Assembly: GCA_963725215.1 (NCBI GenBank)
Contig: CAVRXQ010000001.1
Coordinates: forward strand, 124,001-188,000
DNA from: CAVRXQ01 sp963725215
Lineage (GTDB): Bacteria; Actinomycetota; Acidimicrobiia; Acidimicrobiales; Bog-793
DNA length: 64,000 nt
Direction: 5' to 3'
The notes below the pieces were generated by a model, which searched no databases, had not been told where the DNA came from, and saw only the letters and a program-made list of their open reading frames with translations. Of the stretch, positions 33,311 through 41,728 are shown piece by piece. Position numbers and translations under genes: made by a program. The stretch's first letter is position 1. Every line of letters starts with the position of its first letter.

Positions 33311-34081
33311 ATGGAAGTGAACCTCAGCGAGTCGGATCTGTTGAGTCCTACGACACCGAGACGATCCCGCCGTCGTCGAGACAGGGTGGAAGCAAACTCC
33401 CGCCTAACAGCAACGACCGCGGCCATCTTGCTCGCGTTGTTGGCTGCAGAGGGGGTGACGATCCCGTTCATCGGGCCGATGCTCGGCGCGCACGTGGTGA
33501 TCGGCATGATCATTGTTCCGCCGGTGCTCGTGAAGGTCGTATCGACGGGTTACCGCCTTATCCGCTACTACCGTCACGATCCCGCGTACGTGCGTAAGGG
33601 TCCGCCGCCTCCGTTGCTCCGCCTGCTCGGACCTTTCGTCGTCATCCTGACGGTGGTCCTGATCGCGACCGGGATCGGCTCGCTCTTCGTGACCGGTGGA
33701 ACGCGCCAGAATTTGCTGCTGCTGCACAAGGCGAGCTTTGTGTTGTGGTTCGGAGCGATGACGATCCACGTCCTCGGCCACTTCCTCGACACCGCCCGTC
33801 TCGCTCCTCGCGACTGGATGAGACGCAGCCGACGAGACGTCGCTGGTGCGAGCACACGTCAATGGATCGCGGTCGTCGGCCTCGCGTTCGGAGTGCTACT
33901 GGCGACGCTCGTCGTCGGACGCGTCGGGTGGTTCTGGAAGACGTCGCAGTTTCGATCACCAGGCTCGGCCTCGAGCTCCGTCGGGACGCGGACAACTCGC
34001 GATGTGGGTGACTTACGCGGCGGCATCACACTCGAATTCGCGGAGCCGCTCGGGATGCGAACAGCTCGGGACGCGTCCTGA
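33311..34081 (+). CDS. Putative b-type cytochrome-like four-helix membrane protein
   Basis: A 256-residue protein with a basic N-terminus, four clustered helices between residues about 35 and 165, and another helix near 190-210. His residues sit in the helices where haem b ligands occur in cytochrome b561/DUF4405-like proteins: MLGAHVVIGMIIVPPVLVK, LLLLHKASFVLWFGAMTIHV and HFLDTARL. The C-terminus (about residues 215-256) is hydrophilic. It is 41 bases downstream of the histidine kinase and on the same strand, so it probably belongs to the same redox module as the FMN-binding and flavocytochrome genes. Haem binding is inferred from His placement only. Confidence 0.6.
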   Translation: MEVNLSESDLLSPTTPRRSRRRRDRVEANSRLTATTAAILLALLAAEGVTIPFIGPMLGAHVVIGMIIVPPVLVKVVSTGYRLIRYYRHDPAYVRKGPPPPLLRLLGPFVVILTVVLIATGIGSLFVTGGTRQNLLLLHKASFVLWFGAMTIHVLGHFLDTARLAPRDWMRRSRRDVAGASTRQWIAVVGLAFGVLLATLVVGRVGWFWKTSQFRSPGSASSSVGTRTTRDVGDLRGGITLEFAEPLGMRTARDAS

Positions 34082-34096
34082 CGAGGCGACGCGAGC

Positions 34097-34963
34097 TCAG
34101 GCGTCGCGGCGAGTAAAGAGAATCCCCCCCAACACCAACAAGAACACGGTGTACCCACAGAGGATGCCGAACCCGACCCACTGTCCGAACAACGGCGCGT
34201 TCCCGAAGTCCTGCGACGACCCGACGGTGCTCCCCATGTGTTCCGCGATGAGAAGCGGCATGAACTTCAACAGCGCGTGCTGGACCGAGGTCGGGAAAGC
34301 CTGCAGGATCAGCGGCACGACGAGGAGGATCGCGACGTAGGCGGAGATCGCCCCCGCCGTGTGGCGGATGATCGTGCCGAGCGCCAGCGCAAACAGTCCC
34401 ATCACAGTGAGGACGAGCCCCGCGCCGGCGACGGCGCGCAAGACCCCCGGCTGGCCGAGCGTCGCGTACGGCGTCGTCCCCTTCAACAACTCCTGTCCGA
34501 CGAAGAACGCGACAAAGGTGATGACCTCGCTCGTCACGAGCGCGACGAATCCGTAGACCGCGGCCTTGCAGGCGAGCACCAAGGGACGGTTCGGCGCCGC
34601 GGCGAGGGTCGCCCGGATGGTCCCGGTCGAGTACTCGGCCGTGATCGCCAACACCCCGAGTACGCCGATCGCGATTTGGCCGAGGAACAGCCCGGCGAGG
34701 CTGCGCTGGGTCGGGTCGAACCCGAAGCGGTCGACGATGCCGGCGCTTCGCCAATGCGCCGCGGTTACAGCCGTCGCGATCGCTCCGATTCCGATCACGG
34801 CGACGACCGTCACGAGCAGAGTCCGCGTCGTCGAGCGGACCGTGCGCAGCTTTGTCCACTCCGAGCGGATCAGTTGGATCGGTCCGTACCGCCCGGGATG
34901 TTCGGGGCGCGTGTACGTCGTCGGGTTGGCCGCGGCGAAGTCGCGCGCGTCGGCGACGCTCAT
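34097..34963 (-). CDS. ABC-2 type transporter permease
   Basis: A 288-residue membrane protein with about six helices. It follows an N-terminal cytoplasmic segment with the typical IQLIRSEWTKLRTVRSTTRTL motif seen in actinobacterial ABC-2 permeases. Later segments include VLGVLAITAEYSTGTIRATLAA, the most recognisable element of the family, and GLFALALGTIIRHTAGAI. Its ATG overlaps the stop of the ATP-binding partner by 4 bases, so the two form an exporter. The substrate is unknown; relatives export antimicrobials or lipids, but sequence alone does not decide. Confidence 0.88.
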   Translation of the reverse strand: MSVADARDFAAANPTTYTRPEHPGRYGPIQLIRSEWTKLRTVRSTTRTLLVTVVAVIGIGAIATAVTAAHWRSAGIVDRFGFDPTQRSLAGLFLGQIAIGVLGVLAITAEYSTGTIRATLAAAPNRPLVLACKAAVYGFVALVTSEVITFVAFFVGQELLKGTTPYATLGQPGVLRAVAGAGLVLTVMGLFALALGTIIRHTAGAISAYVAILLVVPLILQAFPTSVQHALLKFMPLLIAEHMGSTVGSSQDFGNAPLFGQWVGFGILCGYTVFLLVLGGILFTRRDA

Positions 34964-35922
34964 CGCGCACCCGCGCTTTCCGCCGGAAGGGCATTCGCGT
35001 CCTTCCCACCAGGCGGCGCGGGCGAGGCGCGAAATTCCGCCGAATCCTCGGTGAGCTCCATGAACGCTTCCTCGAGCGAGACCGTCATCGGCGTGAGCTC
35101 GTGGATCGCGATGCCTTGGGACGCGGCGAGATCCCCGATTTCGGGCGCACCAATGCCCGAGATCTCCGCCGCTCCGTCGGTCGCCTCCACCGCGACGCCC
35201 GGACGCCCCTGCAAGGAGGAGACGAGATCGCCGAGGCGCGGTGACCGCACCCGCACTCGCACCGCCGAACGCTGGGTGACGAAGTCGCGCATCGGCGCAT
35301 CCGCGATCAATCGACCTTTCCCGATCACGACGACGTGATCAGCGGTCAGCGCCATCTCGCTCATGAGGTGCGAAGAGACGAACACGGTGCGACCCTCGGA
35401 CGCGAGATGGCGGAGCAGGAGACGGACCCAGCGGATCCCCTCCGGGTCGAGGCCGTTCACCGGCTCGTCGAACAACAGCACTCCCGGGTCGCCGAGCAGA
35501 GCGGTAGCCATGCCAAGACGCTGGCTCATCCCGAGCGAGAACGTCCCGGCGCGCTTCGCGGCGACGCTCGAGAGCCCGACGAGATCGAGCACCTCGGCGA
35601 CCCGACGCTTCGGGATGTCGTTCGACTGCGCGAGGACGAGCAGGTGGTTGTAGGCGGACCTGCCCGGATGGACGGATTTCGCCTCGAGCAGCCCGCCGAC
35701 CTCGCGCAGGGGCCAGCGGAGGTCTGAGTACGCCTTGCCGTCGATCCGCACCTGTCCGCGCTCGGGCAAGTCAAGATCAAGCATCATCCGCATCGTCGTC
35801 GACTTGCCCGAGCCGTTCGGCCCGAGGAAGCCGGTGACGATGCCCGGTGGAAGGCTGAAGCTCAGATCGTCGACGGCGAGCGTCGACCCGTAGTGCTTGG
35901 TGAGTCGTTCGACGGTGATCAA
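34960..35922 (-). CDS. ABC transporter ATP-binding protein
   Basis: A 320-residue ATPase. Walker A GPNGSGKST (about residues 35-43), a Q-loop region around GGLLEAKSVHPGR, ABC signature in the variant form FSLGMSQRLGMA, Walker B VLLFDEPVNGLDP and the H-loop FVSSHLMSEM. The C-terminal 100 residues, with VRSPRLGDLVSSL and an EEAFMELTED end, resemble the drug/lantibiotic-exporter type of ATPases. It energises the adjacent ABC-2 permease. ATG at 35922 is the start; there is no obvious regulator beside it. Confidence 0.92.
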   Translation of the reverse strand: MITVERLTKHYGSTLAVDDLSFSLPPGIVTGFLGPNGSGKSTTMRMMLDLDLPERGQVRIDGKAYSDLRWPLREVGGLLEAKSVHPGRSAYNHLLVLAQSNDIPKRRVAEVLDLVGLSSVAAKRAGTFSLGMSQRLGMATALLGDPGVLLFDEPVNGLDPEGIRWVRLLLRHLASEGRTVFVSSHLMSEMALTADHVVVIGKGRLIADAPMRDFVTQRSAVRVRVRSPRLGDLVSSLQGRPGVAVEATDGAAEISGIGAPEIGDLAASQGIAIHELTPMTVSLEEAFMELTEDSAEFRASPAPPGGKDANALPAESAGAR

Positions 35923-36116
35923 TGCGCCGCCCTCGCCAGCCTCGCAAGGCTCCGATGCAAACGGTCGCTCACGACGGGACGACGCGTTTTGACCGCTGAG
36001 TGTCCGGCCACGGGGTTCCCTTCATCGATCGGGGGCAGGCTGACTCCATCGTCGCGCGATCCAACCAGCGGATCGGCACGATCACAGGATGGTCCAAGAA
36101 ATGTCGACCGCGCACC

Positions 36117-36350
36117 TCACGCCGCGGAGTCGAGATGGAACGGGCCCCCGTTCGAAGGGTGGCGCGACCAGGAGTTCAAGAACGCGCACGCCTCGTCCCA
36201 GGCCTCCGGCACCGACGATCCGCTCTCGAGCGCTGACATCGCGGCGCCAACGGCCCGGTCGATCGCCGTGGGATCCGGGCCGAACTCGGGGCGCGCCCAG
36301 TCCCGCACCATCTCTTCGAGAACACGCTCGCGCTCCGCGAGGTCCGGCAT
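36117..36350 (-). CDS. Small hypothetical protein
   Basis: A 77-residue acidic protein that I do not recognise. Its composition looks like a real soluble protein, with two amphipathic helices (ERERVLEEMVRDWARPEF and PTAIDRAVGAAMSALESG) and an Asp/Glu-rich middle, unlike the Arg-rich shadow frames in this DNA. There is no signal peptide, membrane segment or Cys pair. It stands alone between the ABC exporter and the divergently placed nicotinate phosphoribosyltransferase gene. The remainder of 35923-36543 shows nothing recognisable. Confidence 0.5.
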   Translation of the reverse strand: MPDLAERERVLEEMVRDWARPEFGPDPTAIDRAVGAAMSALESGSSVPEAWDEACAFLNSWSRHPSNGGPFHLDSAA

Positions 36351-36543
36351 GGAAGTGACGGTAGGAGAAGCCGATCCCGTCTCCCAGGGCGATAAGTCAC
36401 AGCCTTTGGTCCCACAAAGAAATGAGGAATCGCGACCCGATGAAAAAAGACGAGCGCTCGTTCGCGAGGCACTGCGAAGAGACGACGATTCCGCCGTGAC
36501 TTACGATGGCGCCCCATCCGACCTGGGCTCTTGCCGACGAACC

Positions 36544-37872
36544 GTGAGTCCCGGTAGTTCTGTGGTTCGCGCCCTTTCGACGGATCTCTACGAGATCAAG
36601 ATGGCCGCGAGCTATCTCCGACGCGGGATGAAAGAGCCCGCCACCTTCAGCCTCTTCATCCGTCGGATACCTTCGTCGAGGGGCTACCTCGTCGCCGCCG
36701 GTCTCGAGGATTGTCTTTCGTATCTCGAGAATCTGCGCTTCGATCCCGATGAGCTCGAGTATCTGAGCCGGATCGGGTTCGACGACCGGGACCTGGAGTC
36801 ACTTGCGGCCCTCCGTTTCACCGGCGAGGTGCGGGCGATTCCCGAAGGTCGCGTCGTCTTGGCAAACGAGCCTCTCTTGGAGGTCACCGCACCGATCGCG
36901 GAGGCTCAGCTCGTCGAGACGTACCTGCTGAACCAGATCACCTTCCAAACCGCGATGGCTTCGAAGGCCGCTCGTTGCGTGACGGCGGCGGGTGAGATCG
37001 AGCTCTTCGACTTCGCGCTGCGTCGCACCCACGGCATCGAGGCGGCTGACGCCCTCGCGCGCCTCTGCGCGATCGCGGGTTTCAAGGGCACGAGCAACGT
37101 GTCGGCGGCATGCCACTTTGGCCTCACCGCCGTCGGCACCATGGCGCACTCGTACATCGAGGCGTTCGCGAAGGAGGAAGACGCGTTTCGCGCCTTCGCG
37201 GAGGACTTCCCCGAACGGTCTGTCTTCTTGGTCGACACCTATGACACGCCGACCGGGGTTGATCGTGCGGCTGAGCTCATTTCGCGTCTTCGGTTGCACG
37301 ACACAGCCGTACGCATCGACAGTGGTGACCTTGCTCGACTGAGCCGGGAGGCACGTCGGCGCCTGGACGCGGCCGGACTCAACTCGACGCGTGTCTTCGT
37401 CAGCGGAGGAGTCGACGAGCACGCCCTCGAGCGCTTCGTCGCGGATCACGATCCGATCGACGCGGCCGGTATCGGGGTCATGCTCGGCGTCTCGTACGAC
37501 GCGCCCACCCTCGACAGCGCGTACAAGCTCGTCGAGATCGACGGCCGGCCGACGATGAAGCTCTCGCCAGAAAGGGTCAACCTTCCCGGCGCCAAACAAC
37601 TCTGGCGTTCAGCCTCGGTTTTCGAGGACATCCTCGGCGTTCGCGATGAAACGGGACCTGTCGGCGGTGAAGCCCTCCTCGGCGTCGTAATGCAAGGCGG
37701 CAAGCGGGTCGGAGAACCAGACTCGATCAAGCAGGCAGCCGACCGACTCCAAAAGGACCTCGCCCGTCTTCCGGAAGAGGCGCGGCGGGTGCGGTCACCT
37801 ATAGCACCGAGCGCGGCAGTTTCGGTCGAACTCACGTCGCTTGCTGATCGTGTTGCCGACACGCTTCGATGA
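36544..37872 (+). CDS. pncB: Nicotinate phosphoribosyltransferase
   Basis: A 442-residue enzyme that forms nicotinate mononucleotide from nicotinate and PRPP in NAD salvage. Markers: TDLYEIKMAASYLRRGM at the start, the RRTHGIEAADAL segment near the catalytic His, GFKGTSNVSAACHFGL, GTMAHSYIEAF, LVDTYDTPTGV, VRIDSGDLARLSREAR and VSGGVDEHALERF. The frame is open much further upstream, so the start is a choice; GTG at 36544 puts the conserved TDLYE motif about 12 residues in, and GTG at 36562 is an alternative. The C-terminal 60 residues are less conserved. It is followed by the oppositely oriented tRNA-Tyr. Confidence 0.93.
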   Translation: MSPGSSVVRALSTDLYEIKMAASYLRRGMKEPATFSLFIRRIPSSRGYLVAAGLEDCLSYLENLRFDPDELEYLSRIGFDDRDLESLAALRFTGEVRAIPEGRVVLANEPLLEVTAPIAEAQLVETYLLNQITFQTAMASKAARCVTAAGEIELFDFALRRTHGIEAADALARLCAIAGFKGTSNVSAACHFGLTAVGTMAHSYIEAFAKEEDAFRAFAEDFPERSVFLVDTYDTPTGVDRAAELISRLRLHDTAVRIDSGDLARLSREARRRLDAAGLNSTRVFVSGGVDEHALERFVADHDPIDAAGIGVMLGVSYDAPTLDSAYKLVEIDGRPTMKLSPERVNLPGAKQLWRSASVFEDILGVRDETGPVGGEALLGVVMQGGKRVGEPDSIKQAADRLQKDLARLPEEARRVRSPIAPSAAVSVELTSLADRVADTLR

Positions 37873-37972
37873 CACGACCCCGCCGATCAACACTTTTGTC
37901 GCTGAGCGAAGGCTCCGCGTTGTGCGGCATTCCGATCGGGAGGCGCGAGGTTCAGCTCGAAGCGGTCGAAAG

Positions 37973-38054
37973 TGGGCCGGGTAGGATTCGAACCTACGAA
38001 GGCTGTGCCGGCAGATTTACAGTCTGCTCCCGTTGTCCGCTTGGGTACCGACCC
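37973..38054 (-). tRNA. trnY: tRNA-Tyr (GTA)
   Basis: A class II tRNA on the minus strand: acceptor GGGTCGG/CCGGCCC with discriminator A, anticodon stem GCAGA/TCTGC around CTGTAAA (anticodon GTA), a long variable arm (CGGCACAGCCTTC) and T arm GTAGGTTCGAATCCTAC. CCA is not encoded. Its position between pncB and the YajQ gene is unremarkable. Confidence 0.95.
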
Positions 38055-38130
38055 TCGAGCCGCTGACGATACCGGATTCCGAACCGAGCAAGGAATTCCG
38101 GCGGCGTGTGTGCGAAAGGAGCGCGACGCG

Positions 38131-38619
38131 ATGCCGACTTTTGACGTCACTTCGGAGATCGACATGCAGGAGGTGCGCAACGCCGTGGATCAGACGTCGC
38201 GTGAAGTGGCGACCCGATTCGACTTCAAGAACACCGGATCGTCCGTGACGCTGAACAAGGACGACATCGAGCTCGACGCGCCGACGGAGGATCGCCTGCG
38301 GGCGCTGCGGCAAGTTCTGGAGGAAAAGCTCGTCCGCCGAGAGGTGTCGCTGAAGGCCCTCGACTACGGCAAGGTCGAGGAGGCGGCGAAGGGAACGGTC
38401 CGCCAGCACGTCGCGTTGAAGGCCGGGATCGGCGCCGACCACGCGAAGCGCATCAACAAGATCGTGAAAGACATGTCGCTGAAAGGTGTCTCCTCCCAGG
38501 CCCAAGGCGAGCAGGTGCGGGTCTCGGGCAAAAAGCGCGACGACCTGCAAGCGGTGATCGCGACACTGAAGGCCGAAGACCTCGGCATCCCCTTGCAGTT
38601 CGGGAACTTCCGCGACTGA
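38131..38619 (+). CDS. yajQ: YajQ family cyclic-di-GMP/nucleotide-binding protein
   Basis: A 162-residue protein of the YajQ/UPF0234 family. It shows the tandem ferredoxin-like halves: PTFDVTSEIDMQEVRNAVDQ with EVATRFDFKNTGSSVTL, and later GTVRQHVALKAGIGADHAKR with IVKDMSLKGVSSQAQGEQVR and the ending GIPLQFGNFRD. Some members bind cyclic di-GMP; others bind nucleic acid or tRNA-like ligands, so the role here is open. ATG at 38131 has AAAGGAG about nine bases upstream. Its stop is 15 bases from the stop of convergent nuoN. Confidence 0.95.
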   Translation: MPTFDVTSEIDMQEVRNAVDQTSREVATRFDFKNTGSSVTLNKDDIELDAPTEDRLRALRQVLEEKLVRREVSLKALDYGKVEEAAKGTVRQHVALKAGIGADHAKRINKIVKDMSLKGVSSQAQGEQVRVSGKKRDDLQAVIATLKAEDLGIPLQFGNFRD

Positions 38620-38634
38620 CGAAGCGCTTCTTCC

Positions 38635-40176
38635 TCAGCGGAGGATCAGCGTCGCCTGGCGCGCGAAGTCGACGAGCGGGGCGGGCCAGATCCCGAAGAC
38701 GACCGTCACCCCGAGCGCGAGGAAGATGCCGATGGCGACGATCGGCGCGAATCCGACAACACGCGTCAACGGCGAAGACGCAACGGCCGTCATCTCCTCG
38801 CCGCTCGACGCGTAGGCGATCGCCGGCTCGGCGAGGAACATCACGAGCACCACGCGCAGGTAGAAGAACACAGCGATCGCGGCCGACGCCATCGCGATCA
38901 CCGCCAGCGCGTACGAGTGCGCGCCGACCGCCGCCTCGACGACGTACAGCTTGGCGAAGAATCCCGTCGTGAACGGCACGCCCGCTTGCGCCAAGAGCAG
39001 CACCGCGAACGTCGTCGCGAGCACCGGGTTGTTGCGGGCGAGGCCGCGGTAGTCCTCGAGGTCGTGTCTTCGATCGCCCTTTCCCCCGACGAGCTCCACG
39101 ACCGCGAACGCTCCGAGCGTCATGAAGGCGTAGGTGAAGACGTAGTAGATCGCCGCCGCGACGCCTTTGGTCGTTGCGGCTTGCAGACCCAATAACACGA
39201 AACCGGCGTGATTGATCGAGGAGTACGCGAGCATCCGTTTCACGTCGCGCTGGACGAGCGCCGCGGTGGCGCCGACGACCAAGGTCAGCACGGCGAGCAC
39301 CCACACGACCGGCTGCCAGTCGCTGCGCAGCGTCGGGAAGGTCGAGACGAACACTCGCAACAGCGCCGCGAAGCCTCCCGCCTTCGCCACGGCGGCCATG
39401 AACCCGGTCGCCGGCGTCGGAGCGCCTTGGTAGACGTCGGGGGTCCACATGTGGAACGGGACCGCGGCGATCTTGAATCCAAAGCCCACAAGCAAAAGCC
39501 CGATGCCCGCCAACAACACCCCGTTCGAGGTGATGACGTTGTGCGCCAAGAACGCGCCGATCTCCGGCAGGTTCGTCGAGCCGGTCGCGCCGTAGACGAG
39601 GGCGACGCCGTAGACGAAGATCGCCGAGGAGAACGCGCCGAGCACGAAGTACTTGATCGCCGCCTCCTGCGAGGACGAGCGCTTCCGGTCGAAGCCCGCC
39701 ATCACGTACAGCGGGATCGACAACACCTCGAGCGACAAGAAGATCAAGATCAGATCGTTCGCCGTCGCCATCAACATCGCCCCGGAGCCCGAGACGAGGG
39801 CGAGCGCGTAGTACTCGCAGCCCGTGACGCCCTCGCGCTCGAGATATCCCTGACCCAGCAACGCCGCGATGATCAGCACGCAAGAGACAAGAACGAGGAA
39901 AAAGACGGCGAAGCCGTCGACGTTGACCGACCGCGCGATCGTCACGAACGCGCCGGTCGTCGTGACGTCGTGCCAGAGGACAAGGGAGGTGATCAGCGCG
40001 GCGCTCCCCGCGCCGATCGTCACGGTCGCGTACGCGGACGTCGGCGGTTGCTTGGTGAACAGCGCCGCCATCGTGATCAGCAGCAGCGCCCCGCCGAGCA
40101 GGAACAGCTCGGGGAGGATCGCCGTGTAGTCGATGTGGGGTAGCGCGACCGTCGTCGCGGCGAAGACGCCGCTCAT
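38635..40176 (-). CDS. nuoN: NADH-quinone oxidoreductase subunit N
   Basis: Antiporter-like proton-pumping subunit of complex I, 513 residues from the ATG at 40176, with about 14 helices. Markers include EYYALALVSGSGAMLMATAN, the Lys-bearing VPFHMWTPDVYQGAPTP, RDVKRMLAYSSINHAGF and RGLARNNPVLATTFAVLLL. A longer upstream frame overlaps nuoM and is not protein-like. The ATG overlaps the nuoM stop by 4 bases. It is the last gene of the operon; no terminator stem is obvious in the 15-base gap to yajQ. Confidence 0.97.
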   Translation of the reverse strand: MSGVFAATTVALPHIDYTAILPELFLLGGALLLITMAALFTKQPPTSAYATVTIGAGSAALITSLVLWHDVTTTGAFVTIARSVNVDGFAVFFLVLVSCVLIIAALLGQGYLEREGVTGCEYYALALVSGSGAMLMATANDLILIFLSLEVLSIPLYVMAGFDRKRSSSQEAAIKYFVLGAFSSAIFVYGVALVYGATGSTNLPEIGAFLAHNVITSNGVLLAGIGLLLVGFGFKIAAVPFHMWTPDVYQGAPTPATGFMAAVAKAGGFAALLRVFVSTFPTLRSDWQPVVWVLAVLTLVVGATAALVQRDVKRMLAYSSINHAGFVLLGLQAATTKGVAAAIYYVFTYAFMTLGAFAVVELVGGKGDRRHDLEDYRGLARNNPVLATTFAVLLLAQAGVPFTTGFFAKLYVVEAAVGAHSYALAVIAMASAAIAVFFYLRVVLVMFLAEPAIAYASSGEEMTAVASSPLTRVVGFAPIVAIGIFLALGVTVVFGIWPAPLVDFARQATLILR

Positions 40177-41726
40177 CGGCGCGGGTCCTTGTGCGAGGTG
40201 AGCTCGGGGCGGGCGTTCACGGGGAGCCGGGCGTGGCCGACGACTTCGACGTGGTTGACGAGGCGGTCGACCGACGGCGTGATCCGGTCGAGGACGGGCT
40301 TTGGCCATACGCCCAAAAAGACGATCAGGCCGATCAATGGCGCGACGACCGCCGCCTCACGCCAGCCGATCTCCGCGAAGGGACGCCTTGCGACGACGCC
40401 TTGTTGGCCGTGGAAGATCTGCTGATAAACCCACAAGAAGTAGACCGCGGCGAGGATCACGCCCACGACGGCGACGATCGCCCACCAGCGGTGGACGAGG
40501 AAGGTCCCCGACAAGATGAGGAACTCGCCGACGAATCCGTTCAGCCCGGGGACGCCGATCGAGGCCAAGACGACGACGATGAACACCGCGGCGAGCTTGG
40601 GTGCCTTTTTCTGCAACCCGCCGAGCCCTTCGAGAGAAAGCGTGTCCGAGCGCCTCGCGATCATCGCGACGAGCAGGAACAAAGCAGCGATCAAGATGCC
40701 GTGGTTGATCATCTGCAAGACGGCGCCCGAGACCGACTCCCCCGTCAGCGCGAAGGCGCCGACGACGATGAATCCGATGTGGGAGAGCGAGCTGAAGGCG
40801 ACGAGTCGTTTCAAGTCGCGCTGCATCGCCGCGACGATCGCCCCGTAGAGGATCCCGGCGACCCCGAGCGACAAGAACACCGGCGCGAGCACGACGGTTG
40901 CGTGCGGGAACAGTCCGAGGTTGAAACGGATGATCCCGTAGGTGCCGATCTTCGCCATGATCCCGGCCAACAGCACCGAGCCGGCGACCGGCGCCTCTCG
41001 GTAGGCGTCGGGCGACCACGTGTGGAAGGGGAAGATCGGCGCTTTCACCGCGAACGCGGCGAGGAACGACAGCGACAACAACACGCCCGCCGTGCCCGAA
41101 AGGTGGGTGGTCGCGAGCGCCCGCACGTCGAAGGTCGTGATACCCGTCTGTGACGCGTGAATCGACACCAGCGACAAGATGCCGACGAACATCACCGCCG
41201 AGCCGGCGAAGGTGTAGATGAAGAACTTGAGCGCGGCGTGGGCGCGGCCTTCGAGCCCCCACCCGCCGATCAGGAAGTAGACGGGCACGAGCGTCAACTC
41301 GAAAAAGAGAAAGAACAGCATCAGGTCGATGGCGAGGAACGAACCGAGGCACCCCGCCTCGAGGATCAGCACCCACGCGGAGAACGCCTTCGGGTCGCGC
41401 CGCTCGTTGGCGCCGACGAGGGCGAGGACAAACAAGAACGCGGTCAACATCATGAGGAAGAGCGAGATCCCGTCGACACCCAGGTTCCAGGAGATGCCGA
41501 GCGAGGAGATCCACGGATGGGTGGTGACCATCTGATAGCTGCCGTCGTGGGTGCGGAAGAGGTCCAAGACCGCAGCCGCGATCCCGAGCACACCGAGGGA
41601 CGCCGCGATCCCCACGAGGCGGATCGCGCCGCGCGCCCGACGCGGGATCAACAACGTGACGAGCGCCGCCCCGGCGGGCAACAAGACGAGCGTCGTCAGG
41701 TAGGGAAACGCGTGCTGCCCGGCCAT
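40173..41726 (-). CDS. nuoM: NADH-quinone oxidoreductase subunit M
   Basis: Antiporter-like membrane subunit of complex I, 517 residues, about 14 helices. Diagnostic segments are SLGISWNLGVDGISLFLMML, LMLFFLFFELTLVPVYFLIG, KAPIFPFHTWSPDAYREAP (with the loop before the pumping Lys/His channel) and RDLKRLVAFSSLSHIGFIV. The C-terminus after residue 480 is hydrophilic. The ATG at 41726 is 2 bases after the nuoL stop. It overlaps nuoN by 4 bases. Confidence 0.98.
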   Translation of the reverse strand: MAGQHAFPYLTTLVLLPAGAALVTLLIPRRARGAIRLVGIAASLGVLGIAAAVLDLFRTHDGSYQMVTTHPWISSLGISWNLGVDGISLFLMMLTAFLFVLALVGANERRDPKAFSAWVLILEAGCLGSFLAIDLMLFFLFFELTLVPVYFLIGGWGLEGRAHAALKFFIYTFAGSAVMFVGILSLVSIHASQTGITTFDVRALATTHLSGTAGVLLSLSFLAAFAVKAPIFPFHTWSPDAYREAPVAGSVLLAGIMAKIGTYGIIRFNLGLFPHATVVLAPVFLSLGVAGILYGAIVAAMQRDLKRLVAFSSLSHIGFIVVGAFALTGESVSGAVLQMINHGILIAALFLLVAMIARRSDTLSLEGLGGLQKKAPKLAAVFIVVVLASIGVPGLNGFVGEFLILSGTFLVHRWWAIVAVVGVILAAVYFLWVYQQIFHGQQGVVARRPFAEIGWREAAVVAPLIGLIVFLGVWPKPVLDRITPSVDRLVNHVEVVGHARLPVNARPELTSHKDPRR

Positions 41727-41728
41727 CT

